Assembly: GCA_902766095.1 (NCBI GenBank)
Contig: CACXCN010000042.1
Coordinates: 1-52,946, forward strand
Direction of reading: 5' to 3'
DNA from: an uncultured Selenomonas sp.
GTDB lineage: Bacteria; Bacillota; Negativicutes; Selenomonadales; Selenomonadaceae
DNA length: 52,946 nucleotides
A model generated the notes under the pieces. It was not told the origin of the DNA. It worked only from the letters and a program-made list of their open reading frames with translations, and ran no database searches. Both the position numbers and the translations under genes were made by a program. Below are positions 34,750-43,795 of this stretch, piece by piece (within the stretch, counting starts at the first letter, position 1; each line of letters begins with the position of its first letter).

Positions 34750-35904
34750 ATGGATCAGATACAGAAGAAACTGCGCGGCGGCTATACGACGGGTGCCTGT
34801 GCGGCGGCCGGAGCCAAGGCTGCATTGCTGTATGAATCAGGGGCCGACTGGCACCAGGTCGTAGTGACGGCTCTCGATGGCACGCCACTCGATATTCCTG
34901 TCAAGTCCATGAAGGAGACACCGGACGGCATACAGGCCGAGGTCATCAAGCAGTCCGGCGACGATCCCGATATCACGAACGGCGTCTCGGTATATACGAC
35001 GGTGCGCCATCTCTCGGCTGCAGAGGCCGGGGAAATGGCAGGCGAGCTCGAGGACGGTATCTGCTTCCGCGCTGGCGAGGGCATCGGGCATGTCACGAAG
35101 CCGGGGCTGCAGCTGCCTGTCGGCAGTCCGGCCATCAATCCCGGCCCGCGCCAGCTCATCAGGCAATCGGTACTGGAGGTAGCGGGCAGCCTCGGAGCGC
35201 CGTTGGTGATAACGATATCCATACCGGCCGGACGCGAGTTGGCGCGGCGCACGCTGAATCCGATCCTCGGCATCGAAGGCGGCATCTCCGTCATCGGCAG
35301 CACGGGCGTATTGCGCCCGATGTCCGAAGAAGGTTTCAAGAATTCCCTGGTCCCTCAAATCTCAGTCGCTCAGGCGGCTGGATTTCGGGACCTTGTTTTT
35401 GTACCTGGCAAGATCGGCGAACGCATAGGCACGGAATGGGGCCTGCCGTCTGGGGCCTTCGTGCAGACGAGCAATTTCATCGGGTTCATGCTCGAGGCGG
35501 CAGCCGACCGGCAGGTTCGGAGCGTGCTGCTGTTCGGCCACATCGGCAAGCTGGCCAAGGTCGCAGGAGGATCGTTCTACACGCATAACCGCATAGCGGA
35601 CGGACGTCTCGAGACACTGGCGGCTCATGCTGCTGTACATGGATTGCCACCCGTGAAGGTAAAAGCCGTGCTGGCGTCGAAAACTACAGAAGAGGCGTTG
35701 CTCATCATCGCCAAAGCGGGGCTGAGCCGCATCGTATGCGATGAGCTCTGCACCTGTGCCAGCCAGCGCTCCGAGCGCTTCCTGTTTGGCAAGATGACGG
35801 TCGGCACGGCCATGGTCGATTATGCAGGCCACTTGCTCGGCATCGATGATCAGGCCCGGGCAATCGGCCAGCGATTCGGATGGAGGGTACCGGATGAACA
35901 GTGA
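34750..35904 (+). CDS. cbiD: CbiD, cobalt-precorrin-5B C1-methyltransferase
   Basis: A 384-residue SAM-dependent methylase of the anaerobic cobalamin route. The diagnostic N-terminus is LRGGYTTGACAAAGAKAAL (8-26). VTKPGLQLPVGSPAINPGPR and a central ISIPAGRE/SVIGSTG region are also typical. It is the first gene of the cobalamin cluster; AGGAGGTG precedes its ATG. It overlaps cbiE by 11 bases. I see no B12 riboswitch in the 29 bases before it, nor upstream of the flippase gene. Confidence 0.95.
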   Translation: MDQIQKKLRGGYTTGACAAAGAKAALLYESGADWHQVVVTALDGTPLDIPVKSMKETPDGIQAEVIKQSGDDPDITNGVSVYTTVRHLSAAEAGEMAGELEDGICFRAGEGIGHVTKPGLQLPVGSPAINPGPRQLIRQSVLEVAGSLGAPLVITISIPAGRELARRTLNPILGIEGGISVIGSTGVLRPMSEEGFKNSLVPQISVAQAAGFRDLVFVPGKIGERIGTEWGLPSGAFVQTSNFIGFMLEAAADRQVRSVLLFGHIGKLAKVAGGSFYTHNRIADGRLETLAAHAAVHGLPPVKVKAVLASKTTEEALLIIAKAGLSRIVCDELCTCASQRSERFLFGKMTVGTAMVDYAGHLLGIDDQARAIGQRFGWRVPDEQ

Positions 35905-36556
35905 AATACATCGGATCATCATAGCCGGCATCGGACCGGGCGCGCGCGAGTATATCCTGCCGGCGGCACAGGCCGCAATCGACAGGGCCGCCGTACTGGT
36001 CGGCGGCCGGCGAGCGCTTGCCGAGTACGCGCAGCCGGCCGGCTCTGGCCAGCTCACGCAGGTCATCGACCGCGATATCGATGGCGTATTGGCGTTCATC
36101 GATCGGCAGCTGGCGGCTCACGATGTGACCGTCATGGTATCCGGCGATCCGGGCTACTATTCGTTGCTCGATGCCTTGCGGCGCCGTTTCCCGGCGAATC
36201 TGCTGCGTGTCATCCCTGGAATCAGTTCCTTTCAGCTGGCGTTCGCGCGTCTCGCGCTGCCCTGGCACGATGCGAGGCTGCTGTCCTTCCATGGTCGCTA
36301 TCCGCGGGAGGAGGATCTGCAGTACGCTCCGGGAGCGATGCTCGGCATGCTGAATGATACGACCTATGATTCCGCTCGTGTCGCGCAGGTTCTGCTGGAA
36401 CATGGCTGGCCCGGTGACAGCAGGTTCTTTATCTGCAGCCGCCTTTCCTATCCCGATGAGGAGATCATTACGGCTGCGCTGCAGCAGGCGGCATCCGGCG
36501 AAATACCGGGACGAGGCAATTGCGTGCTGATAGTCGCAGCTTCGCAGCCGGAGTGA
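35894..36556 (+). CDS. cbiE: CbiE, cobalt-precorrin-7 C5-methyltransferase
   Basis: A 220-residue tetrapyrrole methylase. Features: IIIAGIGPGAREYI (9-22), LVGGRRAL, VMVSGDPGYYSLLDAL near 78-93 and VIPGISSFQLAFARL. Together with CbiT, encoded next, it does the work of the fused CobL (C5 and C15 methylation plus C12 decarboxylation). The start at 35894 is taken for its normal N-terminus; the GGAGGG of the cbiD end serves it. Confidence 0.93.
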   Translation: MNSEIHRIIIAGIGPGAREYILPAAQAAIDRAAVLVGGRRALAEYAQPAGSGQLTQVIDRDIDGVLAFIDRQLAAHDVTVMVSGDPGYYSLLDALRRRFPANLLRVIPGISSFQLAFARLALPWHDARLLSFHGRYPREEDLQYAPGAMLGMLNDTTYDSARVAQVLLEHGWPGDSRFFICSRLSYPDEEIITAALQQAASGEIPGRGNCVLIVAASQPE

Positions 36557-36583
36557 TGCGTATGGTAAAAGAGGGGGAATACG

Positions 36584-37243
36584 ATGTATTGTCTGGGAAT
36601 CGAGGATGAGGATTTCATCCGGGGCAAAGTGCCGATGACGAAACAGGAAATACGCATCGTCACGATTGCCAAGGCGCATATCGCACCGGATGCAATCGTT
36701 TACGATATCGGCGCCGGTACAGGATCCATCTCCATAGAGGCAGCGCGCCAGGCATATCGCGGCTGCGTCTATGCCCTGGAGAAGAATCCGGATGGCATAC
36801 GCCTGATCCGGGCCAATGCGGCGAATTTCGCTGTCCCCAACATTTCAATCATGGAGACCGAGGCGCCGCAGGGGCTCCAGGACCTGCCAAAGGCGGATGC
36901 GGTCATCATCGGCGGCAGTGGCGGACACCTGTGCGAGATCATGGACTGTCTTGAGGAAAAGACGAGTGTAGGAGCCAGGGTCGTCATCAACTGCGTTTCG
37001 TTGCAAACGCTGCATACGGCTATGGAGTATCTGCGTGAGCACAAGCAGCAATATCGCTATGAAGCCGTGGAGCTGCAAGCCACCCGTATCGTGCAGGTTA
37101 AGCAGTACGACATGATGAAAGCGACGAATCCGATATTCATCGTGACGTATTGGCGGGCGGATGAAGGCTCATCGCCGCTGATGGATGCCGATCTGGCTGC
37201 ACAGCATACGCAGCCTTATGATATGCTGGGGGAGGATGATTGA
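36584..37243 (+). CDS. cbiT: CbiT, cobalt-precorrin-6B C15-methyltransferase (decarboxylating)
   Basis: A 219-residue class I methyltransferase. It starts GIEDEDFIRGKVPMTKQEIR (5-24), a family signature. The SAM motif is DIGAGTGS (41-48), with ALEKNPDG at the next strand and VIIGGSGG further on. A 25-residue tail beyond the fold is polar. GAGGGGG precedes the ATG at 36584. It partners with CbiE, from which it is separated by 27 bases. Confidence 0.94.
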   Translation: MYCLGIEDEDFIRGKVPMTKQEIRIVTIAKAHIAPDAIVYDIGAGTGSISIEAARQAYRGCVYALEKNPDGIRLIRANAANFAVPNISIMETEAPQGLQDLPKADAVIIGGSGGHLCEIMDCLEEKTSVGARVVINCVSLQTLHTAMEYLREHKQQYRYEAVELQATRIVQVKQYDMMKATNPIFIVTYWRADEGSSPLMDADLAAQHTQPYDMLGEDD

Positions 37244-37244
37244 T

Positions 37245-38075
37245 ATGGTACATATCGTAGGTGCAGGCCCGGGCGACCCCGAGCTCATGACGGTGAAGGG
37301 ACATAAATATCTGGAACAGGCTGATGTCGTCATTTATGCCGGCTCGCTCGTGAATCCGAAGCTGCTCGATTGCTGCCGGCCGGGAACGGAGATCTATAAT
37401 TCCGCCCATATGACGCTGCCGGAGGTCATCGATGTGATCGTGCAGGCCGAGCAGGCGGGCAAGATGACCGTGCGCCTGCATACCGGCGACCCCGCGATAT
37501 ACGGTGCCATCCAGGAGCAGATGGATGCGCTGCGTGCGAAGGGCATCGAGTACGATGTCGTCCCGGGCGTCAGCTCGTGTCTGGCGGCGGCCGCGGCCCT
37601 GAAGCAGGAATACACCCTGCCCAACGTGTCCCAGACCGTCATCATCACCCGCAACGCCGGCCGCACGCCGGTACCGGAGCGTGAGAGCCTGAGCCAGCTG
37701 GCCACGCACCAGGCGACCATGTGCATATTCCTGTCCATCACGATGCTGACCGATGTCGTAGAGGAGCTCATGGCCGGCGGCTATAAGTCGGAAACGCCGA
37801 TCGCCATCGTACAGCGGGCCTCGTGGCCGGATCAGAAAATCGTGCGGGGCACGCTCAGCACGATCGTCGAGATCGCGAAGAAAGAAAACATCGACCGCAC
37901 GGCCATGATCGTGGTGGGTCATTGCCTGGCCTCCGACTATGAGCTGTCGCGGCTGTATGCGCCGGAATTCTCCCATATGTACAGAAAAGGCGATGAGCCG
38001 GCTCCGGCTGATTCGCCGTCCTCGGTTCTGCCCAAGGCTCAGGCGGTCGTCGAGGCTCCTGAGGGCAAGAAATGA
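37245..38075 (+). CDS. cbiF: CbiF, cobalt-precorrin-4 C11-methyltransferase
   Basis: A 276-residue tetrapyrrole methylase with VHIVGAGPGDPELMTVKG at the N-terminus, VVIYAGSLVNPKLL, RLHTGDPAIYGAIQEQ and PGVSSCLAAAA, all typical of CbiF/CobM. I chose the ATG at 37245, 9 bases after GGGAGG; ATG 37236 lies directly against that site. A Pro/Ala-rich tail of about 25 residues follows the domain. It overlaps cbiG by 4 bases. Confidence 0.94.
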   Translation: MVHIVGAGPGDPELMTVKGHKYLEQADVVIYAGSLVNPKLLDCCRPGTEIYNSAHMTLPEVIDVIVQAEQAGKMTVRLHTGDPAIYGAIQEQMDALRAKGIEYDVVPGVSSCLAAAAALKQEYTLPNVSQTVIITRNAGRTPVPERESLSQLATHQATMCIFLSITMLTDVVEELMAGGYKSETPIAIVQRASWPDQKIVRGTLSTIVEIAKKENIDRTAMIVVGHCLASDYELSRLYAPEFSHMYRKGDEPAPADSPSSVLPKAQAVVEAPEGKK

Positions 38076-39199
38076 GGATCGCCTGTCTAGCACTCACGGA
38101 TCAGGCGGCGGCACTGGCCATCACCATATGTCCCTGTCTGGACGGTACGGTCGATATCTATCTGCCCGAACGGCTGCGCGGGCGACCGGAATTCCAGGCA
38201 GGAGCGGCTTTCGGTCAGCGCTATTTTGCCAAATTCAGTCAGGTCGTGCCGGAGATATTCGATTGCTATGATGCCCTCGTGTTCATCATGGCTACCGGCA
38301 TCGTCGTCCGCACGCTGGCACCGCTGCTCGTGCGCCCGGAGGCCAGCAAGCTGACCGACCCGGCAGTGCTCGTCCTTGACGAGCGCGGGCGGCACGTCAT
38401 AAGCCTGCTGTCAGGCCATGTGGGAGGGGCCAACCAGCTGACCTATGATCTGGCCACAGCCATAGAGGCGGATCCCGTCATCACAACGGCTACGGATACG
38501 GAGAAAAAGCTGGCCCCCGACATGCTGGCCAACATGCTCAGCATGCGCCCGCTGCCGCATGACAATATCGTGACCGTCAATACGGCGGTACTGCAGGGGG
38601 CCAGGGTCGACTATTACATCGATCTGCGCATGGCTCATGCGGCGTATTTCTATCGCTGCCTGAGATCGCTGGGGCAGAAGGTTCACAAGTGGAATCCCCA
38701 GCTCGCGCTGGAAGAGGCGTCCGATAGCGGCGTGGCCGTGTTCCTGGTGGCGAATCCGGAGGATGCTCCGGACTCGGTGAGCACGAACCGCCGCCAGCTC
38801 GTCCTGGTGCCGCGCCGCCTGATCGCCGGGGTAGGCTGCCGCCGGGGGACGACGGAGGTTTTTATCCGGCAGGCACTCTCCTGGGCCTGCCAACGAATCA
38901 ACGTGGACATATCATTCATCAACCAGCTGGCGACGACCCAGGTGAAGGCGAATGAGCTGGGACTCATCGAGGTATCTGAGCATCTCGATATCGACATCGA
39001 GTATTTCGATAACGAGGAACTCGAGGCGGCCATCGAGCGCTACGGCCTGCAGGAGTCTGAATTCGTCAGGAAGACCATCGGCGTAGGCAATGTGTGCGAG
39101 GCAGCAGCTCTGGCCGCTACAGGAGAAAAGGGCGGCCGGTTCGCTTTGACCAAGACGAAGTTCGAAAAAGTGACTGTGGCCTTGCTGTGGGAAAAATGA
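38072..39199 (+). CDS. cbiG: CbiG, cobalt-precorrin-5A hydrolase
   Basis: A 375-residue enzyme that opens the delta-lactone of cobalt-precorrin-5A and releases acetaldehyde, a step specific to the anaerobic route. Features: FIMATGIVVRTLAPLL near 70-85, SLLSGHVGGANQLT near 111-124, and the C-terminal domain beginning LIAGVGCRRGTTEVFI near 250-265. It is the last gene of the first cobalamin block; a terminator follows 30 bases later. Confidence 0.94.
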   Translation: MRIACLALTDQAAALAITICPCLDGTVDIYLPERLRGRPEFQAGAAFGQRYFAKFSQVVPEIFDCYDALVFIMATGIVVRTLAPLLVRPEASKLTDPAVLVLDERGRHVISLLSGHVGGANQLTYDLATAIEADPVITTATDTEKKLAPDMLANMLSMRPLPHDNIVTVNTAVLQGARVDYYIDLRMAHAAYFYRCLRSLGQKVHKWNPQLALEEASDSGVAVFLVANPEDAPDSVSTNRRQLVLVPRRLIAGVGCRRGTTEVFIRQALSWACQRINVDISFINQLATTQVKANELGLIEVSEHLDIDIEYFDNEELEAAIERYGLQESEFVRKTIGVGNVCEAAALAATGEKGGRFALTKTKFEKVTVALLWEK

Positions 39200-39228
39200 A
39201 TAAGCTTGTTTTATGGTATACAGCAAAG

Positions 39229-39271
39229 TGGCTGTGAATAGGATGCTCCGGCATTTATTCACGGCCATTTT
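39229..39271 (+). terminator. Terminator after cbiG
   Basis: TGGCTGTGAATA (39229-39240) pairs with TATTCACGGCCA (39256-39267) with one G-U pair, then TTTT. It splits the cobalamin cluster into two transcription units, or makes the second depend on its own promoter. Confidence 0.7.
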
Positions 39272-39306
39272 GACTATATGTAGATACAAAACGGACATTC
39301 AGTCGG

Positions 39307-39335
39307 TTTTCAAACTACGTTCGTTGTTGTATAAT
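39307..39335 (+). promoter_or_regulatory. Promoter of the cbiH block
   Basis: A perfect TATAAT (39330-39335), 17 bases after a weak TTTTCA (39307-39312). It is followed by a leader of about 125 bases before cbiH. The poor -35 box would fit a promoter that needs an activator. Confidence 0.5.
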
Positions 39336-39369
39336 TAAAGAGATTCGTATACTCATAAAGCATGCACTG

Positions 39370-39434
39370 ATGGCATATCAGCATTTATACCATATCGCTA
39401 TCAGCGAGAGCCTTGGACCGCTGCTTCGGCAGCG
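39370..39434 (+). promoter_or_regulatory. Structured 5' leader of cbiH, unassigned class
   Basis: Three hairpins follow one another: ATGGCATA (39370-39377) with TATACCAT (39386-39393, one mismatch); CGCT (39396-39399) with AGCG (39403-39406); and CGCTGC (39419-39424) with GCAGCG (39429-39434) closing a C-TTCG-G tetraloop. A weak CCT/AGG pairing after this could touch the AGGAGG at 39444-39449. The B12-box consensus is absent, so it is not a recognisable cobalamin riboswitch. Confidence 0.4.
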
Positions 39435-39464
39435 TGCCTGTGCAGGAGGAAAATGGAGGTCGCT

Positions 39465-40235
39465 ATGGGGAAGATAACCGTTATAGGAATAGGACCGGGC
39501 AGCCAGCTCGATATGACGCCGCGGGCCCGCGAAGCCATCGAGTCGGCAGAGACCGTGGTCGGATATAAGACGTATATAAAGCTCGTCGAGCCGCTGTTGG
39601 ATACCAGCCGGCAGCACATCATCGGCAATGGCATGATGCAGGAGATCGACCGCTGCCAGCTGGCCATCGATGAGGCGGTCCATACCGATACCGTCGTCAT
39701 CTCGAGCGGCGACGCCGGTGTATATGGCATGGCAGGACTCGTGCTCGAGCTGCTGCTGGCCCGCCCCGCCGCTGAGCGTCCCGCATGGGGCGGCGTCATC
39801 GCCGGGATATCGGCTGTCAATGCGGCGGCTGCCGTCCTCGGCGCGCCGCTCATGCATGATTTCGCCGTCATCAGCCTGTCGAATCTGCTCACGCCCTGGG
39901 AGCTCATCGAGAAGCGCGTGCAGATGGCTGCGGAGGGAGATTTCGTCACGGCCCTCTACAATCCGAGAAGCAAGAAGCGCGTCGAGAACATCGAGATCGT
40001 GCGCCGCATCATGCTCGAGCATCGCGATCCCCATACTCCGGTGGGCATCGTCACGGCAGCCAGCCGCGAGGGAGAGCAGAAAGTCATATCCGACCTCGAG
40101 CATTTCACTCAGGAGGAGATCGGGATGTTCTCCATCGTCATCATCGGCAACTCGCAGACCTATGTGAAGGACGGCTACATGATAACGCCGCGCGGCTATC
40201 AGAACAAGCAGGAGATGCCGGAGGCAAGCCGATGA
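39465..40235 (+). CDS. cbiH: CbiH, cobalt-factor III C17-methyltransferase (ring contraction)
   Basis: A 256-residue tetrapyrrole methylase that methylates C17 and contracts the ring. Features: ITVIGIGPGSQLDMTPRA (4-21), VGYKTYIKLVEPLL, VISSGDAGVYGMAG near 72-85 and GISAVNAAAAVLGAPLMHDF. I chose ATG 39465, close behind GGAGGT; ATG 39453 is only 3 bases after AGGAGG but cannot be excluded. It overlaps cbiJ by 4 bases. Confidence 0.92.
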   Translation: MGKITVIGIGPGSQLDMTPRAREAIESAETVVGYKTYIKLVEPLLDTSRQHIIGNGMMQEIDRCQLAIDEAVHTDTVVISSGDAGVYGMAGLVLELLLARPAAERPAWGGVIAGISAVNAAAAVLGAPLMHDFAVISLSNLLTPWELIEKRVQMAAEGDFVTALYNPRSKKRVENIEIVRRIMLEHRDPHTPVGIVTAASREGEQKVISDLEHFTQEEIGMFSIVIIGNSQTYVKDGYMITPRGYQNKQEMPEASR

Positions 40236-41011
40236 TATTCACAGCAGCCGGCACACAGGACGGACGCGGGCTGGTCAGGGCGCTGCTGGACGCCGGCTAT
40301 GAGGTGGCGGCATCAGTCGTCAGCAGCTACGGGCGGAAGATCCTGCAGGGCATGACGGACAGCAGCAGCCTGCGGATCATCGATGAGGCCATGGATGAGG
40401 CAGCGCTGGAGCAATACCTGCGGCAGCACGATGTAACTGCCTTTGTCGATGCCACGCATCCCTATGCGGTCAATATCACCCGCAATGCCATGACGGCCTG
40501 CCACGCGGCGCATGTCCCCTATATCCGCTACGAACGCGACCTGAGCCAGCTGACCTATGACCGCATACGCATCGTGCACAGCTATGAGGAAGCCGCCCGC
40601 GCTGCGGTGGAGGTGGGGCAGAATATATTCGTCACGACCGGCAGCCGCAATCTGGTCCATCTTGTGCAGGTATTGCGGACACTGTCACCGACCGCTCGCG
40701 TCATTGCCCGGGTGCTGCCGACGGTGGAGGCCATGCAGATCTGTGAGGAGGCCGGGCTGCTGCCCGCGCAGATTGCGGCGATGCAGGGGCCGTTCTCGCT
40801 CGAGATGAACCGGGAGATGTACCGTCACTATGCGGCCGACGTCATCATAACGAAGAACAGCGGCACGATCGGCGGCACCGATACGAAGCTGGCCGCAGCC
40901 GAGTCGCTGGGACTGCCAGTCGTGCTCATCGACCGGCCGCACCTTGATTATGATCATGTGGCCCACACGGCGCAGGAAGTAATCGATTTCGTGCGCGATG
41001 TCCGGCAGTAG
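40232..41011 (+). CDS. cbiJ: CbiJ/CobK, cobalt-precorrin-6A reductase
   Basis: A 259-residue NAD(P)H-dependent reductase of the macrocycle. Features: the N-terminal nucleotide region IFTAAGTQDGRGLV (2-15), FVDATHPYAVNITRNA near 71-86, YIRYERDLSQL, FVTTGSRNL, and VIITKNSGTIGGTDTKLAAA near 208-227, which is diagnostic for the family. The start overlaps the cbiH stop as ATGA. Confidence 0.92.
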   Translation: MIFTAAGTQDGRGLVRALLDAGYEVAASVVSSYGRKILQGMTDSSSLRIIDEAMDEAALEQYLRQHDVTAFVDATHPYAVNITRNAMTACHAAHVPYIRYERDLSQLTYDRIRIVHSYEEAARAAVEVGQNIFVTTGSRNLVHLVQVLRTLSPTARVIARVLPTVEAMQICEEAGLLPAQIAAMQGPFSLEMNREMYRHYAADVIITKNSGTIGGTDTKLAAAESLGLPVVLIDRPHLDYDHVAHTAQEVIDFVRDVRQ

Positions 41012-41029
41012 CAGGAGGATGATTGTATT

Positions 41030-41671
41030 ATGATTGATTATCTGAAGAAACCGATGGCCATAGAGAACCGCAGCATGGAGATCATCGCTCCGTATCTGGA
41101 CGGGCTGCATCTCGATGAGGCAGCGACGAAAGTCTACTCGCGCATGATCCATGCCGCTGGCGATGTCGGCTATGCCGATATCATCCGCGTCTCGCCCGAC
41201 GCCATCAAGCAGGGCATGGCGGCGCTGCGTCAGGGCTGCGACATATATACCGATGTCGAGATGGTGCGCACGGGCATCAACAAGCGCAAGCTGAAGGAAT
41301 TCGGCGGCGAGGTGCACTGCCTCATCGCGGATCCGGACGTAGCCGCCCGGGCCAAGGCCGAGCAGACGACGCGCAGCATCATCGCCATGCGCGAGTTCGG
41401 CGAGCGTCTGGACGGCAGCATCGTAGCCATCGGCAATGCTCCGACGGCGCTGTTCGAGGTCCTGCGCCAGGTGCGCGACGAGGGCCGTCGCCCGGCCTGC
41501 ATCATCGGCATCCCGGTCGGCTTCGTGGGCGCAGCCGATTCGAAGCAGGCGCTGGCCGATAACGGTCTCGTGCCCTATATCACGGTACTGGGAACGAAGG
41601 GCGGCAGCCCCATCGCGGTGGCGGCTGTCAATGCCCTGATGTATCTCATCGACAACACGCGGGACTACTGA
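41030..41671 (+). CDS. cbiC: CbiC, cobalt-precorrin-8 methylmutase
   Basis: A 213-residue mutase moving the methyl group from C11 to C12 to give cobyrinate. Features: PMAIENRSMEII (9-20), YSRMIHAAGDVGYAD near 36-50 with the catalytic His, and VAIGNAPTALFEVL near 129-142. GCAGGAGG lies 12 bases before the ATG. One base separates it from cobU. Confidence 0.94.
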   Translation: MIDYLKKPMAIENRSMEIIAPYLDGLHLDEAATKVYSRMIHAAGDVGYADIIRVSPDAIKQGMAALRQGCDIYTDVEMVRTGINKRKLKEFGGEVHCLIADPDVAARAKAEQTTRSIIAMREFGERLDGSIVAIGNAPTALFEVLRQVRDEGRRPACIIGIPVGFVGAADSKQALADNGLVPYITVLGTKGGSPIAVAAVNALMYLIDNTRDY

Positions 41672-41672
41672 T

Positions 41673-42239
41673 ATGGCAGAAATCATACTGGTGACGGGTG
41701 GCGCCCGCTCTGGCAAATCCGCTTTTGCCGAAAAACTGGCGGCGCAGGGGAGCAGGGTGGCCTATATCGCTACGGCGCAGGTGCTCGATGACGAGATGCG
41801 CTATCGCGTGCGGCTGCACCGCGAGCGCCGCCCGCAGTCCTGGCAGACGTACGAGGCGCCGACAGGAGCTGATCAGGTACTGGATACGCTGGCCGGACGC
41901 TGCGATACCGTGCTGTTCGACTGTCTGACGGTCTATCTCAGCAATATCTTGTGCGCGATGACCGAGGACGAGCAGCATGACGAAGCCCTGGCCTATGCGC
42001 GGGTGGAGCAGGCCACCGCTGACCTGCTCCGGGCTGCTGGCGGCCTGCCGCGGGGAACGCGGGTCATATTCGTCACGAACGAGGTCGGGGACGGCATCGT
42101 CCCGCTGAATCATCTCGCCCGCCTCTACCGCGATCTCAGCGGCCTGATGAACCAGCGGATCGCGGCGGTGGCGGACAAGGTGTATCTCGTATGCTGCGGC
42201 ATTCCCGTGGATATCAAGCGCTTGAAGGAGGAATTCTGA
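41673..42239 (+). CDS. cobU: CobU, adenosylcobinamide kinase/guanylyltransferase
   Basis: A 188-residue bifunctional enzyme that phosphorylates adenosylcobinamide and then makes its GDP derivative. The P-loop is GGARSGKS (9-16). YIATAQVLDDEMRYRVRLHRERR carries the His that is guanylylated. LFDCLTVYLSNIL and FVTNEVGDGIVP are typical. Its stop overlaps the cbiP start by one base. Confidence 0.94.
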   Translation: MAEIILVTGGARSGKSAFAEKLAAQGSRVAYIATAQVLDDEMRYRVRLHRERRPQSWQTYEAPTGADQVLDTLAGRCDTVLFDCLTVYLSNILCAMTEDEQHDEALAYARVEQATADLLRAAGGLPRGTRVIFVTNEVGDGIVPLNHLARLYRDLSGLMNQRIAAVADKVYLVCCGIPVDIKRLKEEF

Positions 42240-43795
42240 TGTCACAACATATCATGCTTATGGGAACGAGCTCTCATGTAGGCAAGAGCATCATCACGAC
42301 GGCTCTGGCCCGGATATTCTTTCGCGAGGGACGCAGCGTAGCGCCCTTCAAGGCTCAGAATATGGCGCTGAATTCCTATGTGACGCTCGACGGCCGCGAG
42401 ATGGGGCGGGCCCAGGTCGCTCAGGCGGAAGCTGCCGGTCTGGCACCAGATGTAGATATGAACCCCGTGCTGCTGAAGCCGACCGGCGAGGCCGAGTCCC
42501 AGGTCATCATCAACGGACGCCCCATAGGCAACATGAGTGCGCGCGAATACCATAAGGGCTATTCGCTGCATGCGTTCGAGGCGGTCAAGGAAGCGCTGGC
42601 CCGTCTCGAGGAAAAATACGACACGCTGGTCATCGAGGGCGCCGGCAGTCCGGCCGAGATCAATCTGAAGGCGGACGACATCGTCAACATGCGCGTCGCC
42701 AAATACCTGCATGCACCGGTGCTGCTCATTGCCGATATCGACCGGGGAGGATCCCTGGCATCGCTCGTCGGCACGCTCGAGTTGCTCGACGAGGATGAGC
42801 GTGCGCTCGTCAAGGGACTCGTGATCAACAAATTCCGCGGCGATGTGAGCCTGTTCCAGCCGGCCATAGATTTCCTGGAGCAGAAAACCGGCAAGCCGGT
42901 CATCGGCGTCGTGCCGTATGTCACGCAGCTCGGCATCGATGAGGAGGACTCGGTATCCCTCGAGGATAAGGGGACCGGGGCCGGTGCCGCCGCGGCTGAC
43001 AAGATCAATATAGCCGTCATCGAGACGCCGAAGATATCGAACTTCACCGATTTCGACAGTCTGGCCGCAGAGCCGGATGTAGCACTGTACTATGTGCGCG
43101 AGGTCAGCGAGCTGGGCCAGCCGGACCTCATCATGCTGCCGGGCTCGAAGAATACGGTAGAGGATCTGCTCTTCCTGCGGAACAACGGCTTCGAAGCCGC
43201 TTTGAAGGAGATGCATAGCCAGGGCGTCCCGGTCATCGGTATATGCGGCGGGTATCAGATGCTGGGCGAATACATCTATGACAGCGAGCACAGCGAGTCG
43301 AGCTATGGCGATATCGAAGGACTCGGCCTGCTGCCGATGAAGACCGAGTTCGGCTCGGCCACGGACAAGCTGACGACGCAGGTGAAGGCGGACAGTCCGG
43401 GGTTCACATTCCTCGGACAGGAGATTGCTGGTACCGACATGAGCGGCTATGAGATCCACATGGGGCGGGCGTATTTCCCGGAGGGGGCAGTACATCCCTT
43501 CCATATAAAGGAGCGCTCGGCGCAGCCGGTGGACAAGTGGGACGGCCTCGTCAATGAAGATGGCAGCATCATGGGCAGCTATATCCATGGCATATTCGAT
43601 AACGACAGCTACCGCCGCCAGATACTGAATGCCCTGCGGGCGCGCAAGGGACTCCCGCCGCTGGCACCGCAGCGCAATGCCCGGGCGGAGAAGGAGAAGG
43701 CGTATGAGCGCCTGGCCGATATCGTCCGCCGCACTCTGGACATCGACAAAGTCGAGCGCATCATGCAGGAGATGGAAGCGGAGGCCCGCGCATGA
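42239..43795 (+). CDS. cbiP: CbiP/CobQ, cobyric acid synthase
   Basis: A 518-residue glutamine-dependent amidase adding four amides (b, d, e, g). The N-terminal dethiobiotin-synthetase-like domain has MGTSSHVGKSIITT (8-21). The triad glutaminase-type domain follows, with VIGICGGYQML near 332-342 (nucleophile Cys336) and SYIHGIFDND near 440. The frame is open 16 codons further upstream, inside cobU, but ATG 42239 after GGAGG fits the family start. It overlaps cbiB by 4 bases. Confidence 0.94.
   Translation: MSQHIMLMGTSSHVGKSIITTALARIFFREGRSVAPFKAQNMALNSYVTLDGREMGRAQVAQAEAAGLAPDVDMNPVLLKPTGEAESQVIINGRPIGNMSAREYHKGYSLHAFEAVKEALARLEEKYDTLVIEGAGSPAEINLKADDIVNMRVAKYLHAPVLLIADIDRGGSLASLVGTLELLDEDERALVKGLVINKFRGDVSLFQPAIDFLEQKTGKPVIGVVPYVTQLGIDEEDSVSLEDKGTGAGAAAADKINIAVIETPKISNFTDFDSLAAEPDVALYYVREVSELGQPDLIMLPGSKNTVEDLLFLRNNGFEAALKEMHSQGVPVIGICGGYQMLGEYIYDSEHSESSYGDIEGLGLLPMKTEFGSATDKLTTQVKADSPGFTFLGQEIAGTDMSGYEIHMGRAYFPEGAVHPFHIKERSAQPVDKWDGLVNEDGSIMGSYIHGIFDNDSYRRQILNALRARKGLPPLAPQRNARAEKEKAYERLADIVRRTLDIDKVERIMQEMEAEARA

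Noticed and set aside
39336..39464. A cobalamin riboswitch before cbiH
   Set aside because: The location is right, but I cannot find the B12 box or the GCCACTG element, so only an unassigned structured leader is reported.
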